Positions 13,476 to 20,479 of a stretch of 24,527 nucleotides of DNA are shown here, one piece after another. Both the position numbers and the translations under genes were made by a program. Within the stretch, counting starts at the first letter, position 1. Each line of letters starts with the position of its first letter. Origin of the DNA: DAOPYE01 sp035352715 (GTDB lineage Bacteria; Acidobacteriota; Holophagae; Holophagales; Holophagaceae); contig DAOPYE010000034.1 in assembly GCA_035352715.1 (NCBI GenBank), positions 1-24,527 of the forward strand, read 5' to 3'. The notes under the pieces were generated by a model. It was not told the DNA's origin, did not search any database, and worked only from the letters and a program-made list of their open reading frames with translations.

Positions 13476-14903
13476 TCAGAACCCCTGGTAGATGAAAGGG
13501 GCGATCTGCCCGGCGGAGGCCAGCCTCACCAGCACGGCGACGCCGATCAACAGGGCGGCTTGCGCCAGGGCGGGAAGCTCCGAGAACCGCGTCTTCGCCC
13601 GGTCGAACCCGTCTTCGGGAAGCGCCTGGCTGGCCAGCACGATGACCATGAAGACCAGCGCCTTGATGGGGATGTTGCCCGTGCCGGTGGTGAAATCGGA
13701 CAGTCGCTGTCCAATTTGCTTCACCGTGTCCAGGCTATCGGCGCGGAAGAAGATCCACGCCACCAGCACCACATGGAAGGTGACCAGGATGCCCAGGGCC
13801 TTTCTCCATGCGGGTGTGGGCGGGCGCGGCCCCCGTTTCCGCGCGGGTTCCATGGCCCGCTGAATGGCGAGGCCCAACCCATGGATCAGCCCCCAGATGA
13901 GGAAGCACCAGGACGCGCCATGCCAAAGCCCGCCCAGCACGAACGTGAACAGGATCGCGAAGGTGGCCACCAGCTTCTTTCGCACGCCGGGAACGCTGAA
14001 GAACACGTAATCCTGCAACCAGCTTGAGAACGAGATGTGCCAGCGCTTCCAGAACTCCGAAAGGCTGGACGAGCGGTAGGGCGCCTTGAAGTTGTCCTTC
14101 AGCTTGAAGCCCAGCAGCAGCGCCGCCCCGATGGCGATATCGGAGTAGCCGCTGAAGTCGCAGTAGATCTGCACCGCGTAGGCGTAGATGCCCGAGAGCA
14201 CCTCGGCGCTGCTGAAGAACAGCGGCTGCTCGAAGATCCGGTTCGCCAGGGATTCGGCCAGGTAGTCGGCGATGACGCACTTCTTCACGAAGCCCAGCGC
14301 GATCAGGAAGAACGCCTTGCCCGCCAGCTCCGGGTCCATGATGCGCGGCGGGGCCTCCAGCGATGGCATCAGTGTCTCGGCGCGCGTGATGGGGCCCGCC
14401 AGGATCGTGGGGAAAAAGCTCACGAAGGCGAGATAGCGCGGAAAGCTGCGCTGGACCTCCTGGTCTCCCCGGTAGACGTCCAGCACGTAGCTCATGGACT
14501 GGAACGTGTAGAAGCTGATGCCGGTCATGAAGATCACCCGCCAGCCCGGATGCACCGCCCCCAGGCGCGGGACGTGGCTCCACAGCGCCATCAGGCCGTC
14601 GAAATACTTGAAGCAGGCCAGCAGGCCCAGGTTCACGACCAGGGACAGGGCGACGGCGCCCCGACGCGCGGCGGTGGATTTCGCGCGGCCCAGGATGCGG
14701 CCCGCGCTGTAGTCGGTGATGGCCGTCAGCAGCAGGGGCGCGAGGTAGAGCGGGTTCCAGGTGGCGTAGAAGACCAGGCTCGCCGTGACCAGCAGCAGCA
14801 CGGGCGATATTACGGGCAGACGCTTCCGCCAGCGGGCCACCAGGGCCAGCAGCACCACGGTGGCCGCCAGGAAGACCAGGAATGGACTCTCGCTCAAATT
14901 CAC
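13476..14903 (-). CDS. MBOAT-family membrane acetyltransferase (AlgI/PatA-like)
   Basis: A 475-aa inner-membrane protein with about ten or more helices. Family motifs are clear: ISFYTFQSMSYVLDVYRG (residues 129-146), FFPTILAGPI (163-172), YCDFSGYSDIAIG (247-259), EFWKRWHISFSSWLQDYVF (283-301) and LGGLWHGASW (323-332), whose His328 is the family's key residue. By analogy with AlgI, PatA and DltB, it would take acetyl (or another acyl) groups from a cytoplasmic donor and carry them across the membrane. The three SGNH proteins in the same cassette are the obvious acceptors. The GTG at 14903 is chosen because GAGG lies 8 nt upstream and the product starts MNLSESPFLVFLA, the normal family N-terminus; the frame extends to 15017, but that part is hydrophilic and overlaps the upstream SGNH gene. 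Confidence 0.94.
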   Translation of the reverse strand: MNLSESPFLVFLAATVVLLALVARWRKRLPVISPVLLLVTASLVFYATWNPLYLAPLLLTAITDYSAGRILGRAKSTAARRGAVALSLVVNLGLLACFKYFDGLMALWSHVPRLGAVHPGWRVIFMTGISFYTFQSMSYVLDVYRGDQEVQRSFPRYLAFVSFFPTILAGPITRAETLMPSLEAPPRIMDPELAGKAFFLIALGFVKKCVIADYLAESLANRIFEQPLFFSSAEVLSGIYAYAVQIYCDFSGYSDIAIGAALLLGFKLKDNFKAPYRSSSLSEFWKRWHISFSSWLQDYVFFSVPGVRKKLVATFAILFTFVLGGLWHGASWCFLIWGLIHGLGLAIQRAMEPARKRGPRPPTPAWRKALGILVTFHVVLVAWIFFRADSLDTVKQIGQRLSDFTTGTGNIPIKALVFMVIVLASQALPEDGFDRAKTRFSELPALAQAALLIGVAVLVRLASAGQIAPFIYQGF

Positions 14904-14961
14904 TTCGACTTCCTCTTCACCATGCTTGTTTCCATCCCGCTGCTGCCATGCGCCTGCTTGC

Positions 14962-16470
14962 CTACTTCGCCGGGCTGGCGGCCTCGAAGGCCTCCAACAG
15001 CGCGTCCGCCATCGCATCGCCCAGTTTCTGGTAGCCCGGTCCCGTCAGGTGGACCAGATCCTTCTGGGCCAGTCCGGCGCGGTTCCATCTCAGGATGGCG
15101 CCTTCGCCGCCCATGGCTTGGCGAGCATCCCAGAATGCACAGTCACTGTCCAATGCAGCCTGGCGCAGGGCGTCAATCACCCAGCGGGCGCCAGCCTTCA
15201 GGTTGGGGATCTGGCGCTTGTTGCGCCCGATGCGATCCAGCGGCCCCACGACCAGTATGGAGGCCCCGCTTTCCTGCTTGAGGCTACTCAGCAGCTTTCG
15301 CGCCCGGGCGCCGTATTCCTCGGGGGTGATGTCCTTGCGGCCCATGTCGTTGGTGCCATAGGCCAGGATGATCAGGTCGGGATGGGCCTGGGCCAGCAGT
15401 GCGCCGCGCAGCTCCGGGTTCCATCGCTCCAGATCCAGGATCTCCGCGCCGTTGAGGCCCAGTTCGTCCACGATGACGCCGGATCGGCCTGATCTCAGCT
15501 CAACGCCCAGCAGCCGCGCGCTGGTCGGCAGATTGAGGGTCAGTTCCTTCAGTCCGGCTTCGAGGGCGGAGCGGCCCTGGATCTTCAGCATCTGGCCAAA
15601 GGACAAGGGCTTTTCGAGGATGGATTCCATTCGCGCGGGCGGCGCTCCAGACGGGGCGGGCTCTGGATTTTGGACAGTTGCTGTCGGTCGGGGCGCGGGA
15701 TCCACCAGGACATCCGGGAGCGGGAAGGCGGCCCGGATCGCGAGCGGAACCGGCGGCAGATCGCCGTCGCGTCCGCCATTGCCGTCGGCACTTGTCTCCG
15801 CCGGGGCCAGGGTTATGGCGTCGGCGCGACGGATCTCCGCTTCTGCGTGGTCAGTGGCCCCGCCCAGCAGATGGATCCGGAATTCCGTGAAGGTCCCCGT
15901 GAAGCGCAGGGGGGATTCGGGGGTTCCGGGCGGAATCATCGCGGCTCCGGCCAGTCCCACCCATCCGTCGCATTCCTTGGCGCGCAGGCTGGTGGCGGTC
16001 CAGGCGGAAAAGCCGGATTGGCCCACGCCCACATGGGCATATCCACGCCAGGGCCGGGAGGGCAGGATCAGCCCCGGACCGCCGTCCCCGAAGCGCTGCT
16101 GAAGGCGGGATCGCAGTCGGCCCGTCCAGAAATCCGCCGCCGTGTGGGAATCCCCGAATTGCAGGACCCGCACGAGGCCAGGGGTGGTGGACGTCTGGCC
16201 CAGGGTCGCGAGCCCGCCCCAGAAGGCCTGAAGGGCCTGGGGGTTGGCGATGGCGGGGATCCTAGGTTCGGGCGCGGCCTCGCGGATCCTGGCAGACTTG
16301 GCGGCTTTGGTTGAATGGGTGGAACGGGCGGGCTTGGCGCGCCGCGCCTTGTGGCGGGGAGCCGCTGACAGGGGCGACAGGTTCAGTCCCGAGCCAAGGC
16401 CCGCGGCGGTCAGGACCAGCAGCAGGGATCGCAGGCCAAGGGGCCAGCGCGGCTTGCGCGATGGATTCAA
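14962..16470 (-). CDS. SGNH/GDSL-family hydrolase or O-acetyltransferase partner (cassette gene 2)
   Basis: A 502-aa protein. The signal sequence is PLGLRSLLLVLTAAGLGSGL (about 10-29). A strongly basic Lys/Arg/Ala/Ser linker follows (about 38-66), then the SGNH domain: VLQFGDSHTAADF (102-114, Ser108), LAYGTNDMG (370-378, Asn374) and KDLVHLTGPGY with Asp471/His474. A Pro-rich insertion (about 222-285) sits inside the central beta-rich part and is longer than in the sister genes. TTG at 16470 is chosen over TTG at 16491 because AAGGAG lies 6 nt before it and it overlaps the upstream stop codon as TTGA, an arrangement that couples translation. The MBOAT gene follows after 58 nt. It probably acts in the periplasm on an acetylated polymer. 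Confidence 0.88.
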   Translation of the reverse strand: MNPSRKPRWPLGLRSLLLVLTAAGLGSGLNLSPLSAAPRHKARRAKPARSTHSTKAAKSARIREAAPEPRIPAIANPQALQAFWGGLATLGQTSTTPGLVRVLQFGDSHTAADFWTGRLRSRLQQRFGDGGPGLILPSRPWRGYAHVGVGQSGFSAWTATSLRAKECDGWVGLAGAAMIPPGTPESPLRFTGTFTEFRIHLLGGATDHAEAEIRRADAITLAPAETSADGNGGRDGDLPPVPLAIRAAFPLPDVLVDPAPRPTATVQNPEPAPSGAPPARMESILEKPLSFGQMLKIQGRSALEAGLKELTLNLPTSARLLGVELRSGRSGVIVDELGLNGAEILDLERWNPELRGALLAQAHPDLIILAYGTNDMGRKDITPEEYGARARKLLSSLKQESGASILVVGPLDRIGRNKRQIPNLKAGARWVIDALRQAALDSDCAFWDARQAMGGEGAILRWNRAGLAQKDLVHLTGPGYQKLGDAMADALLEAFEAASPAK

Positions 16471-17981
16471 CGCGGTCTCCTTCCCACCCAATCCCCTCGT
16501 TCGCCAACCAACGTGTTGGGGCGATCCGTGATGATGGTGCGGCCATCCTCGGTGAGGAACGTGTACAGGGGGTGATCGTCTGCGGGGACGGCCCGGGTGG
16601 GTTTTAGGCTGATGGGGCTGGGCGAACTCGTGCGCGCAGGCTTTGACGGGGCTTCCGCGGGAGGGGCGAAGGCGCCCGGCGCGGTCTGGGCGGCCCGGGC
16701 GTACCGCCTCAGGGGGGCGTTGAGCGTGCCCGAAGCGCGAAGCTGCTCCATCTGCTGGAATAGCCGCCCAAGGACCAGCCGGGCCAAGCGTTCGTAGCCG
16801 CAGGGCACGAGGTGGATGAGATCGCGCTGGGCAAGACCAGAGGCGGCCCAGGAGGCGATGGCGCCTGTGCCGCCCATGAGCTCGCGCCGATCCACGAAGA
16901 GGCCGCCGAAGCGCGAAGCCAGGGCCTTCTGGGTGGCGATGATCTCGTTCAGGGCTCCCGCTCGCCCCTGGGGCAGACGGCCGTCCGGAGGGCCCGCCAG
17001 CAGGATCGCGGCGGATGGCGCGGCCTTGCGGAATCGCCAGAGCAGGCTTTCCAGGGCCTGCTGGTAGGCGCGCGCGTCAAAGCGGCGACCATTGGCCTCG
17101 TTGGTGCCGAAGGACAGCACCAGCAGATCCGGGCGCTCCGCGCGGATCGCGGAAATGAATAGGTTCTCAGGCAGGGCCAGCATCCAATCCGCCTGGGCGC
17201 CGTTGAACGCCAGCGCGCTGTGGATGGCGCCCCCGGGAGCTTCCAGCGCGAGGCCAAGAATGCGCGCCGTGCCGCTACCTGTTCCGCCGCCCGAGCTGTT
17301 GCTGACGCTGGTCAGTTCGAGGGAATGGCTGCCCGCGCCGAGATCGCGCTCGAAGACCGTCAGATCCATGGGGCCTTCCAGGTTCAAGGTCCCCAGATCG
17401 CGGCCATCGGCCCGGATGCGCAGCGCGCCGCCGCCGGGACGGCGCAGGGCGTGGAGTCGCATTCGGTTGAAGGCCGCGCTCACGGTGGCGCGTTCGCCGG
17501 GTTTCGCCGCTTCGAAATAGGTCGCTGAAAGGCCCAGGGCGGTGTCGGCCCCGGGCTTGCGCGGTCCTTTTTTCCAGCCTGGGGTGGCTTGGGCCCGCAC
17601 GCCGGGCATGCGGACGACCCAGGGCAGGCCCAGTCCTGCGCCGCCGTCGCCGAATCGTTGTTGGAGGAGGCTCTTGAAGGTCTGCCGCGTCTCCAGGGCT
17701 TCCAGGTGGCTATCGCCGAAGTGCAGCACGCGGACCGGCGCCTCGCCCGCCCGCGCGCGCAGGCAGGCCAGCGCCAGATTGCCCAGGGCAGCGTTGCTCG
17801 TCGCGTCTGCGGCGATGCCTCCGTGGCCGACCATGGCGGCGCACATCAGCGGGGCGGCCACACGGCGGAAGGCGCTTTTCAGCAGGGCACGGTGCAATCG
17901 GGACTCCAAGGGGGTCGGCGGGGATTTGCGAGGGAAGTCGTCCTGTGCATCTTTCAAGGTCCGACATTCGAGAAAAGCCAT
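16467..17981 (-). CDS. SGNH/GDSL-family hydrolase or O-acetyltransferase partner with DUF4124-like tail (cassette gene 1)
   Basis: A 504-aa protein, the first gene of the cassette. The N-terminus is long and charged; a hydrophobic stretch (VAAPLMCAAMVGHGGIAADA, 41-60) may be a signal peptide, perhaps from a later start. SGNH blocks are VLHFGDSHLEAL (85-96, Ser91), LSFGTNEANG (289-298, Asn294) and RDLIHLVPCGY with Asp387/His390. FGDGGAGLGLP (110-120) matches FGDGGPGLILP of the second gene, which supports paralogy. A Pro/Ala-rich linker (about 432-466) leads to a C-terminal module, PLYTFLTEDGRTIITDRPNT (471-490), which resembles the DUF4124 pattern (YxWxDxxGxxxxxDRP). The sister proteins lack it. 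ATG at 17981 has GAGG 4 nt upstream. Confidence 0.86.
   Translation of the reverse strand: MAFLECRTLKDAQDDFPRKSPPTPLESRLHRALLKSAFRRVAAPLMCAAMVGHGGIAADATSNAALGNLALACLRARAGEAPVRVLHFGDSHLEALETRQTFKSLLQQRFGDGGAGLGLPWVVRMPGVRAQATPGWKKGPRKPGADTALGLSATYFEAAKPGERATVSAAFNRMRLHALRRPGGGALRIRADGRDLGTLNLEGPMDLTVFERDLGAGSHSLELTSVSNSSGGGTGSGTARILGLALEAPGGAIHSALAFNGAQADWMLALPENLFISAIRAERPDLLVLSFGTNEANGRRFDARAYQQALESLLWRFRKAAPSAAILLAGPPDGRLPQGRAGALNEIIATQKALASRFGGLFVDRRELMGGTGAIASWAASGLAQRDLIHLVPCGYERLARLVLGRLFQQMEQLRASGTLNAPLRRYARAAQTAPGAFAPPAEAPSKPARTSSPSPISLKPTRAVPADDHPLYTFLTEDGRTIITDRPNTLVGERGDWVGRRPR
16477..16482 (-). promoter_or_regulatory. Shine-Dalgarno supporting a TTG start, with TTGA stop/start overlap
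   Basis: AAGGAG on the minus strand, a 6-nt spacer ACCGCG, then TTG at 16470-16468. The TGA stop of the upstream SGNH gene is 16469-16467, so start and stop overlap. Confidence 0.7.
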
Positions 17982-17989
17982 TCTACCTC

Positions 17990-18172
17990 ATGACCGTTTG
18001 GGCTCTGGCGCGCGTGGGCTCGCTGGAGATCCTGGGAGCTATGTTGGGGAGCCGTGGTCGATGGCGGCTTTGATCGGCCTGACGTGGCTTTGGGCCTTGG
18101 GAGTGGTGGAGAAGCCGGTCTCCGTGCGATCCTAGAACCTTTATGAATCGCGGATTTCACGGGGGCAGAACC
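17990..18172. other. Divergent intergenic region (acetylation cassette / XRE-cupin gene)
   Basis: About 180 nt between two outward-facing transcription units, so both promoters should lie here. I see no convincing -35/-10 pair on either strand. The only symmetrical element is GGAGA-N6-TCTCC at 18108-18123, a possible operator about 50 nt before the regulator start. Confidence 0.4.
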
Positions 18173-18739
18173 ATGGGCGAACTTAGCGGCGTTGGCGTGA
18201 AGGTGGCGCAGATGAGGGAATCCCGCTCGATGACGCGGGAACAATTGGCGGAGCGCAGCTCGCTTCCCCTGCAGCTCATCGAGCAGATCGAATCGAGTGG
18301 ACTGGTGCCCAGCCTGTCCCCGCTGCTGAAGATCGCCCGGGTGCTGGGCGTGCGCCTGGGGACGTTCCTGGATGGCGAAGAGCAGGCGGGCCCCGTGATC
18401 TCCCGGAAGGATCATCTGGCCAAGGCGCCCCGCTTCGCGGGCGGAACGCGCGCGGACCGGACGGGCATGGACTTCCACGCGCTTGCTCCGGGGAAGATGG
18501 GCCGCCACATGGAGCCCTTCATCGTTGAAGCCGAGCCCGGCATGGACGAGCAGCTTTCCAGCCACGAGGGCGAAGAACTGCTCTACATCCTGGAAGGCCG
18601 CGTGGAGCTGCTCTACGGCAAGGCATCCCATGTCCTGGAGGCCGGTGACAGCATCTACTACGACTCGGTGGTGCCGCATCAGGTGAGGGCCGTCGACGCG
18701 CCCGCCAGGATGCTGGCCGTGGTCTATACGCCGTTCTGA
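18173..18739 (+). CDS. XRE-family transcriptional regulator with C-terminal cupin domain
   Basis: A 188-aa DNA-binding regulator. The N-terminal helix-turn-helix spans about residues 5-62 (VAQMRESRSMTREQLAERSS, then LIEQIESSGLVPSLSPLLKI). A cupin barrel follows (about 105-185), with HEGEELLYILEGRVELLYG and GDSIYYDSVVPHQVRA carrying the usual His/Glu pattern, which probably binds a small effector. The gene is 13 nt upstream of an acyl-CoA synthetase gene and surely co-transcribed with it. XRE-cupin regulators often control the enzyme beside them, so it may sense a fatty acid, acyl-CoA or related acid. ATG at 18173 is preceded by GGGGG at 8 nt; ATG at 18143 would add ten residues but has no Shine-Dalgarno. 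Confidence 0.9.
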   Translation: MGELSGVGVKVAQMRESRSMTREQLAERSSLPLQLIEQIESSGLVPSLSPLLKIARVLGVRLGTFLDGEEQAGPVISRKDHLAKAPRFAGGTRADRTGMDFHALAPGKMGRHMEPFIVEAEPGMDEQLSSHEGEELLYILEGRVELLYGKASHVLEAGDSIYYDSVVPHQVRAVDAPARMLAVVYTPF

Positions 18740-18752
18740 GGCTGGAGCTGTC

Positions 18753-20408
18753 ATGAGTGAATTCATCGAAAAGACGCTGGGTGGCGTTCTGGAGGAACAG
18801 GCCCGGATGCATCCGGACCGCGAGTTCCTGGTCTACGCCGACCGCGATCTGCGCTGGACCTACAAGACCTTCAACGCCCGCGTGGACGCCATGGCCAAGG
18901 GCCTTCTGGCCATGGGCCTCAAGAAGGGCGATCACCTGGGCATCTGGGCCACCAATGTGCCCGACTGGTTCACCTTCTTCTTCGCCACCGCGAAGATCGG
19001 CGTCACCGCCGTCACCGTGAACACGAACTACAAGCTGCACGAGCTGGAATACCTCGTCCAGCAATCGGATATCACAACGCTGTGCCTGGTGGATGGCTTC
19101 AAGGACAGCGATTACGTGCAGATGGTCTACGAGCTGATTCCTGAGCTGAAGGAATCCCTGCGCGGGCAGCTGAAGAGCGAGAAGTTCCCCTGTCTCAAGA
19201 ACCTCGTGTTCATGGGTCCCCAGAAGCACCGCGGCATGTTCAACACCGCAGAAGTGCTGCTGCTGGGCGAGCATATGGACGACGCCGTGCTGGAGGCCGC
19301 CACGGTCCAGCAGGACTGCCACGACGTCATCAACATGCAGTACACGTCGGGCACGACGGGGTTCCCCAAGGGCGTGATGCTCACGCACTACAACATCCTC
19401 AACAACGGCTTCTCCATCGGCGAGTGCCTGAAATACACGGGAGAGGATCGCCTCTGCCTCACGGTTCCCCTGTTCCACTGCTTCGGCATGGTGCTGGCGC
19501 TGATGGCCGTGCTGACCCACGGCGCGGGCATGGTGGTCTGCGAGAACTTCGATCCGCTGCTGGCGCTGGCTTCCGTGCAGAAGGAGCGCTGCACGGCCAT
19601 TTACGGCGTTCCGACGATGTTCATCGCCGAGCTGAACCATCCCATGTTCAAGATGTTCGATCTCAGCTCCCTGCGCACGGGAATCATGGCAGGTTCGCCC
19701 TGTCCCATCGAGATCATGCGCCGCGTGGTGGACGAGATGTACCTGCGGGATATCACGTCGGTCTACGGCCTCACCGAGGCGTCCCCCGGCATGACCCAGT
19801 CCCGCGCGGATGATCCGCTGGAAGTGAAGGTCGGCACCGTGGGCCGCGAACTGCCGGGCATCGAGGTCAAGGTCTGGAACCCCGAGACGGGCGAGGATTG
19901 CGCCATCGGCGAGCCCGGCGAACTGTGCTGCCGCGGCTACAACGTGATGAGGGGCTACTACAAGCTGCCCGAGGCGACGGCCGAGGTGATCGACGCCGAC
20001 GGATGGCTGCATTCCGGCGATCTGGGCATCAAGGACGAGAACGGCAACTACCGCGTCACGGGCCGCATCAAGGACATGATCATCCGCGGCGGGGAGAACA
20101 TCTACCCCAAGGAGATCGAGGACTTCCTCTACCAGATGCCCCAGATCAAGGATGTGCAGGTGGCGGGCGTTCCCTCCGAGAAATACGGTGAGGAGGTCGG
20201 CGCGTTCGTGGTCCTGAAGGAAGGCGAGTCGCTTACGGGGGAGGAAGTCCGGGATTACTGCCGAGGCCAGATCTCGCGCTTCAAGATCCCGAAGTACGTC
20301 TTCTTCATCGATGCCTTCCCCATCACCGGCAGCGGCAAGATCCAGAAGTTCAAGCTGCGCCAGATGAGCCTGGAACTGATGGAGAAGCACGGATACATCC
20401 GAACCTGA
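18753..20408 (+). CDS. AMP-dependent acyl-CoA synthetase / ligase
   Basis: A 551-aa cytoplasmic enzyme of the ANL superfamily that would activate a carboxylic acid to acyl-AMP and then acyl-CoA. The P-loop motif YTSGTTGFPKG is near residues 197-207, VYGLTEASPG near 338, DGWLHSGDLG near 423-432, GRIKDMIIRGGENIYP near 440-455, and the C-terminal catalytic Lys lies in GSGKIQK near 529. Length and layout match medium- to long-chain fatty-acyl-CoA ligases, but the substrate cannot be read from the sequence. ATG at 18753 has GGAG 5 nt upstream and follows the XRE-cupin stop by 13 nt. No beta-oxidation gene is adjacent. A GC-rich imperfect hairpin follows the stop codon. Confidence 0.93.
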   Translation: MSEFIEKTLGGVLEEQARMHPDREFLVYADRDLRWTYKTFNARVDAMAKGLLAMGLKKGDHLGIWATNVPDWFTFFFATAKIGVTAVTVNTNYKLHELEYLVQQSDITTLCLVDGFKDSDYVQMVYELIPELKESLRGQLKSEKFPCLKNLVFMGPQKHRGMFNTAEVLLLGEHMDDAVLEAATVQQDCHDVINMQYTSGTTGFPKGVMLTHYNILNNGFSIGECLKYTGEDRLCLTVPLFHCFGMVLALMAVLTHGAGMVVCENFDPLLALASVQKERCTAIYGVPTMFIAELNHPMFKMFDLSSLRTGIMAGSPCPIEIMRRVVDEMYLRDITSVYGLTEASPGMTQSRADDPLEVKVGTVGRELPGIEVKVWNPETGEDCAIGEPGELCCRGYNVMRGYYKLPEATAEVIDADGWLHSGDLGIKDENGNYRVTGRIKDMIIRGGENIYPKEIEDFLYQMPQIKDVQVAGVPSEKYGEEVGAFVVLKEGESLTGEEVRDYCRGQISRFKIPKYVFFIDAFPITGSGKIQKFKLRQMSLELMEKHGYIRT

Positions 20409-20414
20409 ATCCCT

Positions 20415-20440
20415 CTGGCGCGCCGAAGCTGGGCGCGCAG
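20415..20440. terminator. Imperfect GC-rich hairpin between convergent genes
   Basis: CTG-(G bulge)-CGCGCC pairs with GGCGCG-CAG around a 7-nt loop, 6 nt after the acyl-CoA synthetase stop and 40 nt from the end of the convergent BatB-like gene. It has no T-tract. Confidence 0.4.
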
Positions 20441-20479
20441 GGTGGGATTGGGCTGAGTCCTCCTAGGGGCCGCCCGGGA

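Noticed and set aside
14904..15017. Extension of the MBOAT frame to 15017
   Set aside because: The added 38 residues are hydrophilic and Arg-rich, overlap the upstream SGNH gene, and lie before a good Shine-Dalgarno/GTG pair.
18519..20390. 623-codon minus-strand open frame
   Set aside because: It is the antisense of the acyl-CoA synthetase, with His/Asp/Val-rich shadow composition. GC-rich codon use in the real gene keeps the opposite frame open.
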